NCBI GenBank assembly: GCA_037349105.1 | Contig: JAYJMM010000004.1 | Location: forward strand, 2,507,001 to 2,571,000 | Direction of reading: 5' to 3' | Origin: Limnomonas spitsbergensis | Taxonomy: Eukaryota; Chlorophyta; Chlorophyceae; Chlamydomonadales | Length of the DNA stretch: 64,000 nt | Part shown: positions 59,897-64,000 of the stretch, one piece after another | How the letters are laid out: each line of letters starts with the position of its first letter | Numbering within the stretch: the first letter of the stretch is position 1 | Position numbers and translations under genes: made by a program | The notes under the pieces: model-generated | Told to the model about the DNA's origin: nothing | Databases searched by the model: none | Seen by the model: only the letters and a program-made list of their open reading frames with translations

Positions 59897-60545
59897 TGTC
59901 CGGTAAAAAAGGAGCGCGCTCTGCGCTGCTCAGTCTGCTACAGTAGATGCGAGCAAGAACCCGTTGCGGGCTGCGTTTAAACACACTGCCACTACTGTAC
60001 ACGTAGTTTTTCTGCCACAGTAATTATGTGCTACTACGAGATGATTAGGAACTTTGGAAAGCTACCACAGAGTCACAGGCAACAGGAAAAAAATGTCGCT
60101 GTAATGTTGGTGTATTCCGGGACATTGTGTAATTGGTTTTGAACAAAATAGAAGAGAGCATGCTGCAGATTTTGTAGCATGTCCTTACAGCGAAGATAGG
60201 TCGAGGTGGGACAGAAGTGAAGACGAAGGCGAAGGCTGTCGCAAAGGGGAATGGGTTAAGGTCGCTCCGCGACCCTGTGTACACTTTACTCGTCTCAGCT
60301 ACTTTGGGTAGCTGACTTCCACCCATCGGACTCAAGCCGCAGCCGCAGCCGCTCTCAGGTGACGGGGCGGGGCGGGGCAGGGCGGGCATGGTGACAGAGG
60401 GCCGTACAACTTAGGCCTTCCTCCTAGCGCAGCATCGCCCATCTCAAGAATCTATAATTTCGCAGCATATTTCTTTTTAAAGTGAATCGGATAACAGATA
60501 CCAATCTGGAAGGGATTGAAGGAACTGGGTTTCTCACTTCCTCTT
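59897..60545. promoter_or_regulatory. Divergent promoter region, CDPK / F1-alpha-like gene
   Basis: 649 bases between two outward-facing start codons, with no other gene. A run of GC boxes (GACGGGGCGGGGCGGGGC, about 60361-60378) stands out. No clear TATA box is seen on either side. Confidence 0.5.
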
Positions 60546-63500
60546 ATGGCTTCTTCGAAGACTATTGGAAGTAGCAGCGTCCGAAGTGGTCTATCACACC
60601 GCTCTGAATTGCTCATATCTAGCAGATCACTGCACAGGCTCCCATGGGCCCGTGCTGCCCGACCCCTGCATGGCGGCCACCGGCGAGACTGGCTGACGGT
60701 TAGATCTAAAAACGAGGAGGACGAGCCGGACTGGAATAAAGAAATGAGCATTTTTCAAAAGAGAATCTCCAGACCCAACCAGCTTGCAACCCTCCGTGAG
60801 CTCGAGGGCAAAGTCAACGTTGGAAAGGTGAATCCAGGGGGCATGTGCACGCCATGCAGCATGTGCATGGCAGGCGTTTCTACAACAGAAGAGTGAGCCA
60901 GGCTTGGGAACACAGACACGCGATGGATTAATACCTGTGTTCATCTCCCCCAGGTCCTGTATTGCCAAGACAACCTGGCCATTATATCTGGGCTGAACTC
61001 GGATGCTCCCATAGGAACCAAGCTGTCTTTCGTGACTGGAGGCACAGGGTGCGAGGGAGGTGCTTAATGATCTGACCAGCATGGCAGCACACCAGTGCAT
61101 CATAATTAAAAAAATGTTTATAATATATGCATTACATATTACTGTTATTGCTATGTTATGATGAATTTCATTTCTGCTTACCTCCTTCCCGAAGTTCAAT
61201 CGGTCGGGTGGGACATCTGCTGGTTTAAATATTCCTCACTCCACCTCTTGCTATGCCTCTGCTTCCCCTTGGTTTTGGCGCAGTGTCTTGATCCACCACC
61301 GTAGCAATAACCTTGCCTTCGCGTTGATCCTCGGAGGGGCTCGTCTTATCTCAGCTGGCGAAGGCGTAGAGTGCAAGATCAAAGGGGTCCTACAGGTGAT
61401 GTCTGTATGGCTTGCCTGAACGCAGCTCATGCTAGTATATGCATGGCTGCATCTTACGCTGCTTGCACAGACCTGCTGGTGAATCTTTTTGCACTAGCAG
61501 CGCTTGCAGAGCGTTCGTAGAGGGTTGCCACTGCCGCATGGAGGTGCGTTAGTGAGACTGTGAAAACGAACCCAACTTGAGACCGTCATCCCGCTCATAC
61601 CAGTCAGCACCGCCCATGGGCCCATGCCCCTCTACACCTTGCAAGACAGAGAAAAAATAAAGCTGTTACCCTTTCAGGGCGTGTGGGTGTCGGGAACAAC
61701 GCCGCTCTGTGCGTAAGCCACATCTCACACCTGCGCCCTGACCGTCATGCGCCAAGCAGGTTGTGGATGAATCCAAGGGCCCAGTCACGAGGAAGGACTA
61801 CGACATCCTTGAGTCCCCAGCCGGAGACGCGCTGTTTGGGAAAGTTGTCAACTACCTCGGCCTGGAGCGGGGTGTCGGGCCGCCAGCTGGGCCGTCCGGC
61901 AGCAGCGATGAGGACCGCGTCTCCTCGTCCCTGCAACAAGTACCCGTGGGCTCAGACAAAGTCCGACCGCTCATCAACCAGCAGGTGGACATGAAGGGCC
62001 GCGAGCAGATTACCGAGTGCCTGCTTACAGGTGTCCAGGTGCGAGGAGGGGTCCAAGGGTGCAAGCAGGAGGGGGAGAGGGAGAGACCTTGGGTGTGGGG
62101 CTTTGTGATTGGGAGGACATCTCAGTTTTAAAGGCATGAATGGAAGGGGGCCTGTATGGGTGCACTATTCACTCTGTAGAATCCCGAGTGATTATGCTGG
62201 CACAATTGACTGCTTTTGTGTGTGTCAGACGGGTGCTGCGCAGGCAGGTTGCCCTGAATATGCTGGGAGGTGGCACTGGGATTCCATCTTGTACTGGCAG
62301 GCCATGCAAGAAAATGACCCTGCACCAGCAGGCTATGACTCTGCACTGGCATGCCTTGACTTTCTTTACCAAAATGCTGCCATTGTCTGCCTAGGTCCTG
62401 ACTGCCCCTCCTCGCTCCACCGTGCAGGCGCTGGATATCTTGACTCCTCTGGGGCGTGGGATGAGTTTCTTGGTGATCGGGCAGAACGGCTCCGGCAAGA
62501 CCAGCCTTGGCTTGGATGCAGTTCTAGGGCAGATCTCCACGGGTGGGTTGTGCCCTGCTGGCGATGGAAGTACAGTTTCGTCCCCTGCCAGAACTGGCAG
62601 TACGGCACCAATCCCAGCCGGTAGTATATTCCATGGCAGACTGCTCTCGGTTGAGCTATCTTTATTCAATATGGAAGCAGTGGCCAGCATGCTTCTGATG
62701 TGGGGCCGGAGAGCGCGGGAATGGCCTCGTGTTAACCCTGGCACTGAATAGCTGGAGGCTCAACTCATTGCAAAGAGTAGGCTTAGACTGGGGCGCTTAA
62801 GGCCGCTTTCCTTTCCTGCTGTTGGTCAGGCGTGAAATGTATCTACGCATGTGTGGACAGCTCCGACCAGGACCTGGAAAGCATGATGGCAACGCTGACG
62901 CGGAGCAAAGCGTTCTTCAACACCTCCATCATGGCGGCGCCTAAGAGCGCGACCATTGGAGAGAAACTGGCAACTATATCGGCCGCCTGCTCCCTTGGAG
63001 GTGATCATGCATGGCACACGAGTGCTTGACGTATGGCATGGGACATGGGCGCATAGCATAGGACATGGATACATGACCTAGGACTGGTTTGCATGGCATG
63101 GGATATGGAAGCATGTCATGGGACATGGGCACATGGCATAGGACATGAGTACATAGCATGGGCACGTGGGACATGGGCACATGGATGAGACTGGTGTGCA
63201 TAAGGCAGGGCGCATGGCTTGGGCTCATGGCAAGGAACATAAGTGCACGTAACTAGGAATGGACAGAATTCCGTTTGCTCTTGCTCATGGGCTCATAACA
63301 GTGGTGCGTGTAAGGGCATAGCTCTATTATTGGCACATGACAGTGCCCTTGAGGCATACTCTCTCCCCAGCTTCTAGCTTCAAATGTGAGTAATACCTCA
63401 CTAAAGCTTTTGAATGTGGAGGCTCAAGTTGAGCCGAGACTCGAATCTGACTTATTAGTGTGACTGAAACAGCCCGTCTGAATGCACCCCACCCACCCAA

Positions 63501-64000
63501 GACAATTTGTCACTTTGACTTCCTTCCTGGGGCAGATCTGAGTGGGAGAAAGGAAGCAAGGGGCATGGCCATTTACTCTATAGTCTGAACCCCTCCCTTG
63601 CTGCCCCCCCTTGCTGCCACTTCTCACTCGCCATCTCAGAGCGTGTGCGTGATGATGGTGGCCACTCCCTGGTGGTGCTGGACACAGTGAAGCCTCTGTC
63701 CGATGCGTGGGACTCCTTCATTGTGGGCCTTGCGGGGCTGGGGGAGACGGCAGTGAGTGCACACAGCCTATTGCGGCCAATGGGCTGTACAGCTGGGGGG
63801 GAGCTGCAGGGGTATGTTGAGTGTGATTAGAGCACAGGCCCAGGTTCATAACTTGCCACATACCAGGGCAGGCGCCAGGCGCCTGCATTGTGGCCCCATT
63901 TAGGACGTGGGCCGTCGTGGCGGGCTGCTGATCTGGGGAGCGCACGTGTCACGACAGCTTTTTGCTTTTTGTTCCGCACGTTCAGGCGCTTGAGGGTCTG
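60546..64000 (+). CDS. Divergent F1-ATPase alpha-subunit-like protein, organelle-targeted (partial)
   Basis: Exons 60546-60827, 60954-61048, 61284-61395, 61760-62038, 62395-62542, 62830-63000, 63640-63752 and 63986 to the edge, all in phase; the 3' end is outside the window. Residues 1 to about 60 are Ser/Arg-rich and lack acids, like a plastid or mitochondrial presequence. The order of parts is that of F1 alpha: a beta-barrel (NLAIISGLNSDAPIGTKLSF, HHRSNNLAFALILGG), the VVDESKGPVT linker, MKGREQITECLLTGVQ, TPLGRG, and a P-loop. The P-loop reads GQNGSGKTSLGLDAVLGQI, where true alpha subunits have a GDRQTGKT type, and Walker B is SLVVLDTVKPLSD. Canonical alpha is plastid- or mitochondrion-encoded or highly conserved, so this looks like a diverged nuclear paralog. 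Whether it joins ATP synthase or has another role is unknown. Confidence 0.85.
63010..63245. repeat. Degenerate short tandem repeat in the F1-alpha-like gene intron
   Basis: Repeats of CATGGGACATGGGCACATGG and shorter variants (CATAGGACATGG) fill most of 235 bases after the exon ending at 63000. Confidence 0.82.

Overview
The window is nuclear DNA from a green alga, most likely a trebouxiophyte-like chlorophyte. The evidence is genes split into many short exons with clean GT-AG borders (plus two GC-AG introns), moderate GC content, a plastid-type transketolase with a transit peptide, a plant-type calcium-dependent protein kinase (CDPK), a plant-like UDP-sugar 4,6-dehydratase and a plastid YGGT protein. 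No rRNA, CRISPR array, operon or intact transposon is seen. The assignment rests on family resemblance only. Exon borders were worked out by hand from splice consensus and codon phase.

Layout: (1) 148-9594 (+) a predicted RNA-processing protein joining a DEDDy 3'-5' exonuclease (mut-7/EXD3 type), a YbaK-type tRNA deacylase domain and a Mut7-C RNase/zinc-ribbon domain. (2) 9595-12134 repeat-rich spacer with a tRNA-like SINE head, a 155-bp direct repeat and a perfect 25-bp hairpin. (3) 12135-14282 (+) NDP-glucose 4,6-dehydratase. (4) 15143-18178 (-) GPN2-type GTPase, head to head with (5) 18386-20270 (+) an acidic GRAM-domain protein. (6) 21329-22447 (-) plastid YGGT protein, head to head with (7) 22597-26063 (+) plastid transketolase. 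(8) 27420-40537 (-) VPS54 of the GARP tethering complex, with a C-terminal extension of about 500 residues. (9) 40538-44704 gene-poor repeat region. (10) 44705-49884 (+) MATE transporter with a long cytosolic tail. (11) 49885-52580 repeat-rich spacer. (12) 52581-59896 (-) N-myristoylated CDPK with four EF hands and a 387-residue tail, head to head with (13) 60546 to the right edge (+), a divergent, organelle-targeted F1-ATPase alpha-like protein.

The genes are not a functional cluster. They cover carbon fixation (transketolase), plastid membrane biology (YGGT), an F1-alpha-like ATPase, cell-wall sugar supply (dehydratase), Golgi tethering (VPS54), export (MATE), calcium signalling (CDPK), RNA polymerase assembly (GPN2) and RNA turnover. 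Three pairs share short divergent promoters. A dispersed element about 310-370 bp long, with a conserved core of about 60 bp, recurs about eleven times in introns and spacers. Several introns carry minisatellites. Three genes (VPS54, MATE, CDPK) end in one unusually long terminal exon encoding a low-complexity tail.

The most interesting item is the exonuclease-deacylase-Mut7-C fusion at the left end. The F1-alpha-like ATPase at the right edge and the repeat-built VPS54 tail come next.
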